The notes under the pieces were generated by a model that saw only the letters and a program-made list of their open reading frames with translations, did not search any database and had not been told where the DNA came from. Shown piece by piece: positions 1 through 6,117 of a DNA stretch of 10,356 nucleotides (position 1 is its first letter; each line of letters starts with the position of its first letter). The stretch comes from DATJYV01 sp035499415 (GTDB lineage: Bacteria > Bacteroidota > Ignavibacteria > UBA10030), in assembly GCA_035499415.1 (NCBI GenBank), contig DATJYV010000057.1, positions 1 to 10,356 of the forward strand, given 5' to 3'. The translations under genes and the position numbers were made by a program.

Positions 1-1
1 C

Positions 2-436
2 GCCATCGTCCCGACGGCAAAGTCGAGCGGCATCGATGCAATCAATCGGATGCGGATGGATTCCAGGTACTTGCGAAGTCTGCCGTATGATTCCCTTGTC
101 TCCCACAAAGCGCGTCGATCGATCGCGGTCAAACCACTTCCCGAATTCGGCGTTCCCACATCGTTTGTGCTCCACCAGAACTATCCGAATCCGTTTAACA
201 ACGGAACAATCATCTCGTTCGACCTTCCCGACCCAAGCATGGTGACTGTGGAGATCTTCGATATACTCGGAAGGTCGGTGGCGTCGCTTGCGGAACAGGA
301 ATTCGAACAGGGGACACAATCCGTAAGCTGGTATACGATGTCAGGCTCCGGAACCTATTTTATCCGAGTGAAGGCAACCTCGCTTGCATCGGGAAAATCG
401 TGGTCCGGGGTGAGGAAGGCGCTTGTTCTTAAGTAG
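2..436 (+). CDS. T9SS type A sorting domain protein, C-terminal part (5' truncated)
   Basis: The frame is open from base 2 to the TAG at 434-436, so the gene begins outside the window; the ATG at 50 is probably internal. The last ~90 residues form a type IX secretion C-terminal sorting domain: 'LHQNYPNPFNNGT', then 'ISFDLPD', 'VTVEIFDILGRSV' and a final 'SGTYFIRVKA...KALVLK' strand pattern. In this family the domain directs a protein already exported by Sec across the outer membrane, where it is cleaved and the protein released or anchored to the surface. The passenger domain is out of view, so the actual function cannot be told. It sits tail-to-tail with guaD and need not be related to the purine genes. 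The sorting-domain call is very secure. Confidence 0.9.
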   Translation, partial: AIVPTAKSSGIDAINRMRMDSRYLRSLPYDSLVSHKARRSIAVKPLPEFGVPTSFVLHQNYPNPFNNGTIISFDLPDPSMVTVEIFDILGRSVASLAEQEFEQGTQSVSWYTMSGSGTYFIRVKATSLASGKSWSGVRKALVLK

Positions 437-474
437 CGGTTCGGCAGGCAAGCCGCCAATCGCCATCTTCTCTT

Positions 475-509
475 CTAACTCCTGATTTCTTGCTTCCGAC
501 CCCTGAAAT
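475..509. repeat. Degenerate heptanucleotide tandem repeat, consensus CTGAYTC
   Basis: Five successive 7-base units, CTAACTC, CTGATTT, CTTGCTT, CCGACCC and CTGAAAT, lie between the convergent ends of the T9SS gene and guaD. The units are diverged and the later ones match poorly, but the first two match the reverse complement of the heptads at 4451-4471. The rest of the 437-576 spacer is pyrimidine-rich. No convincing intrinsic terminator is visible there, only a 4-bp CGGC/GCCG stem without a T-run. Confidence 0.45.
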
Positions 510-576
510 CTCCCCTCCATCTTTCAATTTCCAAACCGCGCTTTTAAACAGCACGCCACTCCCAAAATTTTCCCCC

Positions 577-1044
577 TCAATATTTCACCTTATCCGGCTT
601 CCTGTCCCACTCGGTAAACGCCTCGCCCGCCTCGTCGGACAAAATCCGTATCATCGGAATTCTTCGCTCTGAAATACCGACCGACAATTCCCGGTAAATG
701 AAATCATCATCGAACCCAATCCGCGCCGCATCGGCCCGCGTATTTCCGAAATACACCCTGTCGGGTCTCGCCCAGTAGATGGCCCCAAGGCACATGGGGC
801 ATGGCTCGCACGTGGTATATATCTCGCAGCCATTAAGCTGAAAACTCCCGAGCTTCCTGCACGCGTCGCGAATTGCCACCACCTCCGCATGTGCCGTGGG
901 GTCGTTTGTCGATGTAACCCGGTTCGTTCCCCGGCCGACGATCGTTCCCTCTTTCACCACGAGTGCCGCGAACGGCCCACCCGTTCCCGACCGCACGCTC
1001 TCGACCGACATCCGAATCGCTTCTCGCATCAACTCTTTATTCAT
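577..1044 (-). CDS. guaD: Guanine deaminase (cytidine deaminase-fold, GuaD type)
   Basis: Cytoplasmic zinc enzyme that hydrolyses guanine to xanthine and ammonia, the entry of guanine into purine catabolism. The 155-residue product matches the length of the small CDA-fold guanine deaminases and resembles Bacillus subtilis GuaD closely. It has 'GGPFAALVV' near residue 22, 'TSNDPTAHAEV'-type motif with zinc ligand His52 and proton-shuttle Glu54, 'CEPCPMCLGAIYWARP' with ligands Cys82 and Cys85, 'GFDDDFIYREL' near 110, and a terminal Tyr as in the family. I chose the start at 1044 (MNKELM...) over the in-frame ATG at 1065 because GAGGA at 1051-1055 is a well-placed ribosome binding site, about 6-7 bases upstream. 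It is divergent from the DUF2652-allB series across a 189-base spacer. A tRNA adenosine deaminase or riboflavin deaminase is less likely, given the GuaD-specific FDD and C-terminal features. Confidence 0.93.
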   Translation of the reverse strand: MNKELMREAIRMSVESVRSGTGGPFAALVVKEGTIVGRGTNRVTSTNDPTAHAEVVAIRDACRKLGSFQLNGCEIYTTCEPCPMCLGAIYWARPDRVYFGNTRADAARIGFDDDFIYRELSVGISERRIPMIRILSDEAGEAFTEWDRKPDKVKY

Positions 1045-1172
1045 GTCTTTTCCTCGCCGAAACAATTTTTCCGTGAACCAATCGGAATGGTATCGAATAT
1101 CCCTTCAAGATACAACTTTCCATCCGGCACGGTCCGGTCAAAGCGCGCACGCTGCACCCGTTTCTTTCTCCC

Positions 1173-1201
1173 TTGAATTTTCGGCTCATTTCCTCTATTC
1201 T
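1173..1201 (+). promoter_or_regulatory. Possible sigma-70-like promoter for the DUF2652-allB series
   Basis: TTGAAT (1173-1178) and TATTCT (1196-1201) are separated by exactly 17 bases and lie 32 bases before the DUF2652 start. Each hexamer matches the sigma-70 consensus at four of six positions. This is a motif match only; the promoter rules of this lineage are unknown, and some Bacteroidota use a different consensus. A guaD promoter must lie in the same 1045-1233 spacer on the other strand, but nothing there stands out. Confidence 0.3.
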
Positions 1202-1233
1202 GTATCAACGCCCCGCACTGAAATTTCGAGCTC

Positions 1234-2124
1234 ATGGAAAAACCGGTCATCCTCATCATCGCCGATATCAGCGGCTACACGAATTTTGTGACGTCCAATA
1301 TCGAGACGACGGCGCACAGCCAGACCGTCATCGGCGAACTGGTCGAGACGATCATCAGGCAGGTGGAAATCCCGCTCGAGGTCGCAAAGCTCGAGGGTGA
1401 CGCGGTGTTCCTCTATTCGGTGAAGGAAAACAGCGATACGATGTCGTGGGAGGAGAAGAGAAGAAAAATCGGGGAGAAACTGGTCACCTTTTTTGATGCG
1501 TTCACGAAGAAGGTCGTCGCTCTCCAAATGTCAACCCTCTGCGAATGCGACGCCTGCAGGAACATTCACCTCCTCCGGCTGAAGATCATCGTCCACAGCG
1601 GCAGGACGGTTTTTCAGAAGATCGGCCGATTCGAGGAACTCGGGGGACTCGATGCCATCATCGTGCATCGATTGCTGAAGAACTCGGTCCAGTCGAAGGA
1701 ATATATTCTCATGACGGAGTCCGGATACGAGGACATCGATTTTCCGTCGAAGATCGAAGTCCGGAAAGGGAGGGAAAAGTACGACGACGTCGGAACATTC
1801 ACAACGTTCGTGTATTACCCCCCCGCGGCTGCCGCGGAACACCGCCATCACCTGGAAGAAGAGTATCAATCTGCCTCCTTCCTGAAGCGCTACCGGGCGG
1901 CGACACGGTGGGGGAATACGATCTGGATCAGGTCGTTTGCGCTCATCGTCGGGTTGAAAAAACCCGGACAATACCGCAACCTCTCGGGCGAATATCCGCT
2001 CCTCCCGCGTTTGCGTGAGGCGCTCTTCCTCATCCTTACACTTCCGTTCTTTGCATTTGCAAAGGCCTACAAGTCCTACGTCAAGATGCGGCGCGCGGAA
2101 CACCCTTCCTCTGCTGCCGGCTGA
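1234..2124 (+). CDS. DUF2652 protein (class III nucleotide cyclase homology domain)
   Basis: 296 residues. Residues 3-195 resemble the class III adenylate/guanylate cyclase fold as seen in DUF2652. 'IADISGYTNF' carries Asp11 and 'KLEGDAVFLY' carries Asp56, the two expected metal-binding aspartates. 'LRLKIIVHSG' follows near 115 and 'GLDAIIVHRLLKNS' near 138. In true cyclases the last region reads roughly VN-x-A-A-R; here the transition-state Asn position is Ile, so cyclisation is doubtful. A CxCxxC cluster (Cys103, 105, 108) is a possible metal or redox site. The C-terminal ~95 residues are outside the domain and include a strongly hydrophobic stretch at about 263-278, perhaps a membrane anchor. 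The ATG at 1234 directly precedes the domain, but the SD is weak. The gene ends 15 bases before allB, so co-transcription is likely. A signalling or ligand-binding role is inferred; the true role is unknown. Confidence 0.8.
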   Translation: MEKPVILIIADISGYTNFVTSNIETTAHSQTVIGELVETIIRQVEIPLEVAKLEGDAVFLYSVKENSDTMSWEEKRRKIGEKLVTFFDAFTKKVVALQMSTLCECDACRNIHLLRLKIIVHSGRTVFQKIGRFEELGGLDAIIVHRLLKNSVQSKEYILMTESGYEDIDFPSKIEVRKGREKYDDVGTFTTFVYYPPAAAAEHRHHLEEEYQSASFLKRYRAATRWGNTIWIRSFALIVGLKKPGQYRNLSGEYPLLPRLREALFLILTLPFFAFAKAYKSYVKMRRAEHPSSAAG

Positions 2125-2139
2125 ATTGCGGTCCTTCGC

Positions 2140-3516
2140 ATGGCCGGAGAATCCAGAACGTCGTTCGCGATTCTGAGCAAGCGCATTGTGACTCCCGGCG
2201 GCATCGTCGACGGGGCGGTCGTCATCGATGCGGGCGTTATTCGCCGCATCGTCCGCAGAGGGGACCTAACGCCCGAAATTCGCACCGAGGACGCCGGCTC
2301 GCTCATCGTGATGCCGGGGCTTGTCGATACGCACGTGCATATCAACGAGCCGGGGAGGACAGCATGGGAGGGGTTTGATACGGCCACGAAAGCGGCGGCC
2401 GCTGGGGGTGTTACGATGCTTGTGGACATGCCGCTGAATAATTCTCCTGTCACGACGACGCCGGCGGCATTTGAGAAGAAACTCGGATGTGCACGAGGGG
2501 GACTCCGGGTCGACTGCGGTTTCTACGGAGGGTTGGTGCAGGATAATGCCCGAGAAATTCCCGGGATGATCGCTTCGGGGGTCCTCGGAATCAAAGCGTT
2601 TCTGATCCACTCGGGCTTGGATGAGTTTCCCCGCGCAACGGAGAAAGACCTCCGGGAAGCGATGCCCGCAATCGCAAAGGCCGGCATACCGCTCCTGGTC
2701 CACTGCGAACTTCAATCTCCCCCTCTCCAACCTCAACCCCATCTCTCGCCTCGGCCTCGATCCTACAACCAATTCCTCTCTTCCCGTCCCGATTCCTGGG
2801 AACTGGAGGCAATCGACCTGATGATCCGTCTCTGCCGCGAATACCGTTGCCGCACACACGTGGTACACCTTTCGTCAGCCGACGCCCTGCCCATGATCCG
2901 GGACGCAAGAAGATCCGGGCTTCCGCTGACAGTGGAAACATGTCCGCACTATTTGTATTTTTGTGCCGAGGAGATACCTGACGGCGATACGCGCTTCAAG
3001 TGCACGCCGCCGATCCGGGGTCGCGAAAACAGAGACCGCCTGTGGAAAGCATTGGGGGAAGGGGACATCGACTTCATCGCCTCGGATCATTCGCCGACAA
3101 TACCCGCGCTCAAGGAGCTCGAGAGCGGCAGTTTCGAGAAGGCCTGGGGCGGGATCGCATCGCTGCAGTTCGGCTTATCCGTCGTCTGGACGGAAGCGCG
3201 CAAGCGAAATGTTGGAATCTCCGATGTCGTCCGTTGGATGTCGGAACGAACTGCGGAATTCATCGGCTTCGGGATGAAGAAAGGAAAAATAGAGAAGGGG
3301 TTCGACGCCGACCTCGTCGTGTGGGATCCGGACGAGTCGTTCACGGTGACTCCTTCGACCACGCTTCACCGACATCCGGTCACGCCGTATCAAGGCAGGA
3401 CACTGCGCGGCAAAATACGGCAAACGTATCTTCGAGGGGCGAAAATCTTTGATGGCGAACGTGTCCTCGGGGATGCGTCGGGTGAATGTATTCTGGCCAA
3501 AGCGAGCGAAGGTTGA
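2140..3516 (+). CDS. allB: Allantoinase (dihydroorotase/amidohydrolase family)
   Basis: Cytoplasmic metal-dependent cyclic amidohydrolase that opens S-allantoin to allantoate. The 458 residues match the ~450 of E. coli AllB. All metal residues of the binuclear centre can be placed: 'GLVDTHVHINEPGR' gives His65 and His67, 'GIKAFLIHSG' gives the carboxylated Lys152, 'LLVHCE' gives His188, 'THVVHLSSA' gives His243 and 'IASDHSP' gives Asp316. 'VETCPHY', 'FKCTPPIRGREN' and 'KAWGGIASLQ' are typical of allantoinases rather than dihydroorotases or hydantoinases. The stretch at residues 192-207, between His188 and the SRP motif, is unusually Pro/Gln-rich, although its length is normal. The next gene starts one base after the stop. 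Allantoicase and OHCU decarboxylase downstream support the assignment. Confidence 0.94.
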   Translation: MAGESRTSFAILSKRIVTPGGIVDGAVVIDAGVIRRIVRRGDLTPEIRTEDAGSLIVMPGLVDTHVHINEPGRTAWEGFDTATKAAAAGGVTMLVDMPLNNSPVTTTPAAFEKKLGCARGGLRVDCGFYGGLVQDNAREIPGMIASGVLGIKAFLIHSGLDEFPRATEKDLREAMPAIAKAGIPLLVHCELQSPPLQPQPHLSPRPRSYNQFLSSRPDSWELEAIDLMIRLCREYRCRTHVVHLSSADALPMIRDARRSGLPLTVETCPHYLYFCAEEIPDGDTRFKCTPPIRGRENRDRLWKALGEGDIDFIASDHSPTIPALKELESGSFEKAWGGIASLQFGLSVVWTEARKRNVGISDVVRWMSERTAEFIGFGMKKGKIEKGFDADLVVWDPDESFTVTPSTTLHRHPVTPYQGRTLRGKIRQTYLRGAKIFDGERVLGDASGECILAKASEG

Positions 3517-3517
3517 T

Positions 3518-4456
3518 ATGACGAAACTTCCGCTGAGAATGTGCCTCGCCTGGGCGATACGACTGTATGCGGGCTCGATTGCTTCCGGGCAAACGGCCGA
3601 TGAGAGCGCAGATTCCTTGAAGGCGCGTCTGCTGATTCCCTGTAATGCGACGATGGTGCACGCGTGGGATCTGCCGCGGAATCCCTTCAGGGAATCGGTC
3701 CCTTCCGACTCTCACCTGGCTGGACAGATCCGAGCCGGATTCGAAATCTTCATGGACACGCCGGGTCACGCACGGCGCCTTGCGGGCAATTCAATGTCGT
3801 GCAACAACTGTCATCCGAACGGCGGACAGAAGGAACTGTTTGCCCCGATGGTCGGCGTCGCCGGCTGCTATCCGGAGTACAACAAGCGGAGCGGGAGACT
3901 CTTCAGTTTGGAAGACCGGATCGTTGAATGTTTCATGAGGAGCATCAATGCGTCCGCAGTGGTGAATTCGAGGAACCGGCTCTCGACCTCGTCGCCCGAA
4001 GTGCTTGCCGTTGCCGCGTACCTTGCATGGTTGTCGTCGGGACTTGAGGTTGGGAAGGAGTTTGCGTGGCGCGGGAAGAATGTCATTCCCTCCTCGAATC
4101 TCATCTCACCCTCGACCCTTAAGCTGAACCTTGACGCTGGCCGTCAGCTCTTCACCGACCGCTGCAGCAATTGTCACGGCGAAGATGGACAGGGAGCATG
4201 GATCGGAGACAAGAGGCCGGGCCCCTTGTGGGGTCCTCAATCGTGGAATGATGGGGCCGGCGCTGCGCGCACGTATACGCTTGCGGGAATGATTCGGTAC
4301 GCGATGCCATACATGGATCCGGGAAGTCTGACGGACGAAGAAGCTCTGGAGATCGCCGCGTACATCACGTCCAGGCCGAGGCCGAAATATCCGTTCAAGA
4401 AGGATGACTATCAGAAAGAGAAGGTGCCGGTGGATGCGGTGTATTATGGAAAGTAA
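3518..4456 (+). CDS. Exported diheme c-type cytochrome, TsdA-like
   Basis: 312 residues from the ATG at 3518, chosen over an in-frame ATG at 3449 because it follows AAGG at 3509-3512, gives a signal peptide (basic start, hydrophobic core, likely cleavage near 'ASG-Q' at 23-25) and avoids 68 bases of overlap with allB. Two heme attachment motifs are present: CNNCH (95-99) and CSNCH (216-220). The first half resembles the thiosulfate dehydrogenase (TsdA)/SoxA-like diheme group: 'FAPMVGV...YPEYNKRSGR', 'LEDRIVECFMRSIN', 'AAYLAWLSSGLEVG'. Cys138, 39 residues after His99, sits where TsdA proteins carry the Cys ligand of heme 1. Met263 ('YAMPYM') is a candidate ligand of heme 2. It should transfer electrons in the periplasm. 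Its place between allB and alc suggests a link to purine oxidation, but thiosulfate or another donor cannot be excluded. Confidence 0.88.
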   Translation: MTKLPLRMCLAWAIRLYAGSIASGQTADESADSLKARLLIPCNATMVHAWDLPRNPFRESVPSDSHLAGQIRAGFEIFMDTPGHARRLAGNSMSCNNCHPNGGQKELFAPMVGVAGCYPEYNKRSGRLFSLEDRIVECFMRSINASAVVNSRNRLSTSSPEVLAVAAYLAWLSSGLEVGKEFAWRGKNVIPSSNLISPSTLKLNLDAGRQLFTDRCSNCHGEDGQGAWIGDKRPGPLWGPQSWNDGAGAARTYTLAGMIRYAMPYMDPGSLTDEEALEIAAYITSRPRPKYPFKKDDYQKEKVPVDAVYYGK

Positions 4457-4471
4457 GGAGTCAGGAGTTAG
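4451..4471. repeat. Heptanucleotide tandem repeat, consensus GAGTCAG
   Basis: AAGTAAG, GAGTCAG and GAGTTAG follow one another, with a weaker fourth unit AAGTCCT at 4472-4478. The first unit contains the last codon and stop of the cytochrome gene, so the repeat begins inside the coding sequence. It is the reverse complement of the CTGACTC-type heptads at 475-509. Confidence 0.5.
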
Positions 4472-4528
4472 AAGTCCTGGGTGAGCAAAAGCCATTCCAA
4501 ACATTGAGCGAATGACCAATCTCATAAA

Positions 4529-4576
4529 TCAATCAGTTACCCGATCACCCGGTTAACGAATTATCCAATCATCCAA
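4529..4576. repeat. Octanucleotide tandem repeat, consensus TYAYCCRA
   Basis: Six consecutive 8-base units: TCAATCAG, TTACCCGA, TCACCCGG, TTAACGAA, TTATCCAA and TCATCCAA, ending 10 bases before the allantoicase GTG start. The tract occupies the place of a leader and ribosome binding site for alc and contains no Shine-Dalgarno-like sequence. With the heptads at 4451-4471 it makes up much of the 130-base spacer between the cytochrome gene and alc. Confidence 0.5.
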
Positions 4577-4586
4577 TTCTATCCCC

Positions 4587-5600
4587 GTGGATTTGCCCGT
4601 CCAATCCAGCTCATTCTCCGGCCTTGTCGACCTCGCGTCACAGCGGGTTGGAGGTAAGGTCCTGCTTGCGAGCGATGAATTTTTCGCGCCGAAAGAAAAC
4701 CTCATCAAGCCGGGGCGCGGGATTTTCATTCCCGATAAATTCACGGACCGCGGTAAATGGATGGACGGATGGGAGACGCGCAGGAAGAGAACCGCGGGTC
4801 ATGACTGGTGTATCGTCAAACTCGGAGCGCCCGGCGCGATCCGAGGGGTGGACATCGACACGAATCACTTCCTCGGGAACAATCCGTCGCGTGCTTCCGT
4901 CGAAGCGCTCGCGGCGACAAGAGGCGAACAAGCGTCGAGCCTTGCGCGTTCAGCGCGCTGGCAACTGATTGTGCCGGAGTCCCCGGTCGGCCCCGGGTGC
5001 CAAAACGTGTTCTCCGTCTCCGATGCGGGCCGTTGGACTCACCTGCGATTGAATATTTTTCCCGACGGAGGCGTGGCTCGATTCCGCGCGTATGGGATCA
5101 TTCTTCCCGACTGGGACAGGATAAATCGGGGGAACCCCATCGACCTGGCCGCTGTTACGAACGGTGGAGTCGTGGTCGCTTCGAGTGATATGTTTTTCGG
5201 GTCTCGTGAGAACCTGATACTGCCGGGGCGGGCAGCAAATATGGGGGAAGGATGGGAAACGAAACGCCGTCGCGGGCCGGGACATGATTGGGCTGTCGTG
5301 CGTCTTGGCCGTCCGGGGCGGATTCAAAAGATTGAAGTTGACACGCATCATTTCAAGGGTAATTATCCCGATGCATGTTCGTTGGACGCCTGCCGGGTGG
5401 CCCATGAGCCGGTCGACGAGGCCGCGTGGCAGAATATGGCCTGGACCGAGGTCGTCGGGAAGACCAAGTTGCGCGCCTCTGCCCGTCACGTATTTCCCAT
5501 CGCGCGCCGCGCCGAACCGCCGGCGACCCATATCCGTCTCAACATCTATCCGGACGGAGGAGTGAGCCGTCTCCGCGTTTTCGGAACGCTGATAGATTGA
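4587..5600 (+). CDS. alc: Allantoicase
   Basis: Allantoate amidinohydrolase, splitting allantoate into ureidoglycolate and urea in the cytoplasm. The 337 residues fit the family and show its two homologous beta-sandwich repeats, about 12-172 and 185-336. Repeat 1 has 'ASDEFFAPKENLI', 'KWMDGWETRRKR', 'GHDWCIVKLG', 'VDIDTNHFLGNNP', 'LRLNIFPDGGVARFRAYG'. Repeat 2 has the matching 'SSDMFFGSRENLI', 'GWETKRRR', 'GHDWAVVRLG', 'VDTHHFKGNYPD', 'IRLNIYPDGGVSRLRVFG'. The GTG at 4587 is the only good start before the conserved N-terminus: the frame is closed by a TAA at 4554 and no ATG lies between. No SD is visible upstream, where octamer repeats run up to the gene. uraD begins 7 bases after the stop. 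Confidence 0.93.
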   Translation: MDLPVQSSSFSGLVDLASQRVGGKVLLASDEFFAPKENLIKPGRGIFIPDKFTDRGKWMDGWETRRKRTAGHDWCIVKLGAPGAIRGVDIDTNHFLGNNPSRASVEALAATRGEQASSLARSARWQLIVPESPVGPGCQNVFSVSDAGRWTHLRLNIFPDGGVARFRAYGIILPDWDRINRGNPIDLAAVTNGGVVVASSDMFFGSRENLILPGRAANMGEGWETKRRRGPGHDWAVVRLGRPGRIQKIEVDTHHFKGNYPDACSLDACRVAHEPVDEAAWQNMAWTEVVGKTKLRASARHVFPIARRAEPPATHIRLNIYPDGGVSRLRVFGTLID

Positions 5601-5607
5601 AGAGTGT

Positions 5608-6117
5608 ATGACCGTCGAGGCGCTGAACCGGCTTTCGGCAGGAGAGGCGTCGCATCAGCTCTCACGCTGCTGCGGCTCGTCCCGATGGGTGAGTGGAATG
5701 CTGGCACTCCGGCCGTACCGGGCCGCAGAGGATGTTTTGCGGGCGGCGGACACAATATGGACGGCACTTGCGCCGTCTGACTGGAACGAGGCCTTCCGCC
5801 ATCATCCGAGGATCGGGGATCTGAAGCATGGGGAGGAGAAGTTTTCCGCGACGGCACGATTGGCGGCCGGTGAACAGCGGGGAATCAGGGATGCATCCGA
5901 CGCCGTCCTGCAGCGCCTCCGGGAAGCAAACGAGGAGTACGAAAGAAAATTCGGTTTTATTTATATTGTGTGCGCAACGGGAAAGAAGGGGGACGAGATG
6001 CTGGAAAACCTCAAATCCCGCCTGGCGAACGACGCTCCAAAAGAGGTTCGCGTCGCGGCGGAAGAACAGAGAAAAATCACAACGATAAGACTCAAGCACT
6101 TACTGGAAATCCGATGA
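5608..6117 (+). CDS. uraD: OHCU decarboxylase (2-oxo-4-hydroxy-4-carboxy-5-ureidoimidazoline decarboxylase)
   Basis: Converts OHCU, made from urate by way of 5-hydroxyisourate, to S-allantoin, securing the stereochemistry needed by allantoinase. The 169 residues are typical of the all-alpha UraD family. 'HHPRIGD' at 65-71 contains the catalytic His (His66), 'AGEQRG' at 87-92 the conserved Glu-Gln, 'YERKFGFIYIVCATGKKGDEML' spans about 111-132, and 'EEQRKITTIRLKHLL' closes the protein. It stands alone here; some organisms fuse it to 5-hydroxyisourate hydrolase, which is not in the window. It follows alc by 7 bases, and its stop overlaps the start of the next gene as ATGA, implying translational coupling. 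Confidence 0.93.
   Translation: MTVEALNRLSAGEASHQLSRCCGSSRWVSGMLALRPYRAAEDVLRAADTIWTALAPSDWNEAFRHHPRIGDLKHGEEKFSATARLAAGEQRGIRDASDAVLQRLREANEEYERKFGFIYIVCATGKKGDEMLENLKSRLANDAPKEVRVAAEEQRKITTIRLKHLLEIR

Noticed and set aside
442..455. Possible terminator hairpin CGGC/GCCG after the T9SS gene
   Set aside because: Only a 4-bp stem with no T-run; not enough for an intrinsic terminator.
889..1291. Plus-strand frames overlapping guaD and the divergent spacer
   Set aside because: Arg/Ser/Pro-rich low-information translations that run antisense to guaD and into the DUF2652 start in another frame.
1531..2103. 190-residue minus-strand open frame antisense to the DUF2652 gene
   Set aside because: Its translation has no recognisable domain and is an ordinary shadow; the opposite strand carries clear cyclase-fold motifs.
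4950..5531. 193-residue minus-strand open frame inside allantoicase
   Set aside because: No domain or start signal; allantoicase motifs on the plus strand account for the region.
5970..6113. N-terminal extension of the two-repeat protein to an ATG at 5970
   Set aside because: It would overlap uraD by almost 150 bases with a highly charged Gly/Arg/Lys stretch, and would bury the signal peptide; the ATG at 6114 overlaps the uraD stop in the usual way.
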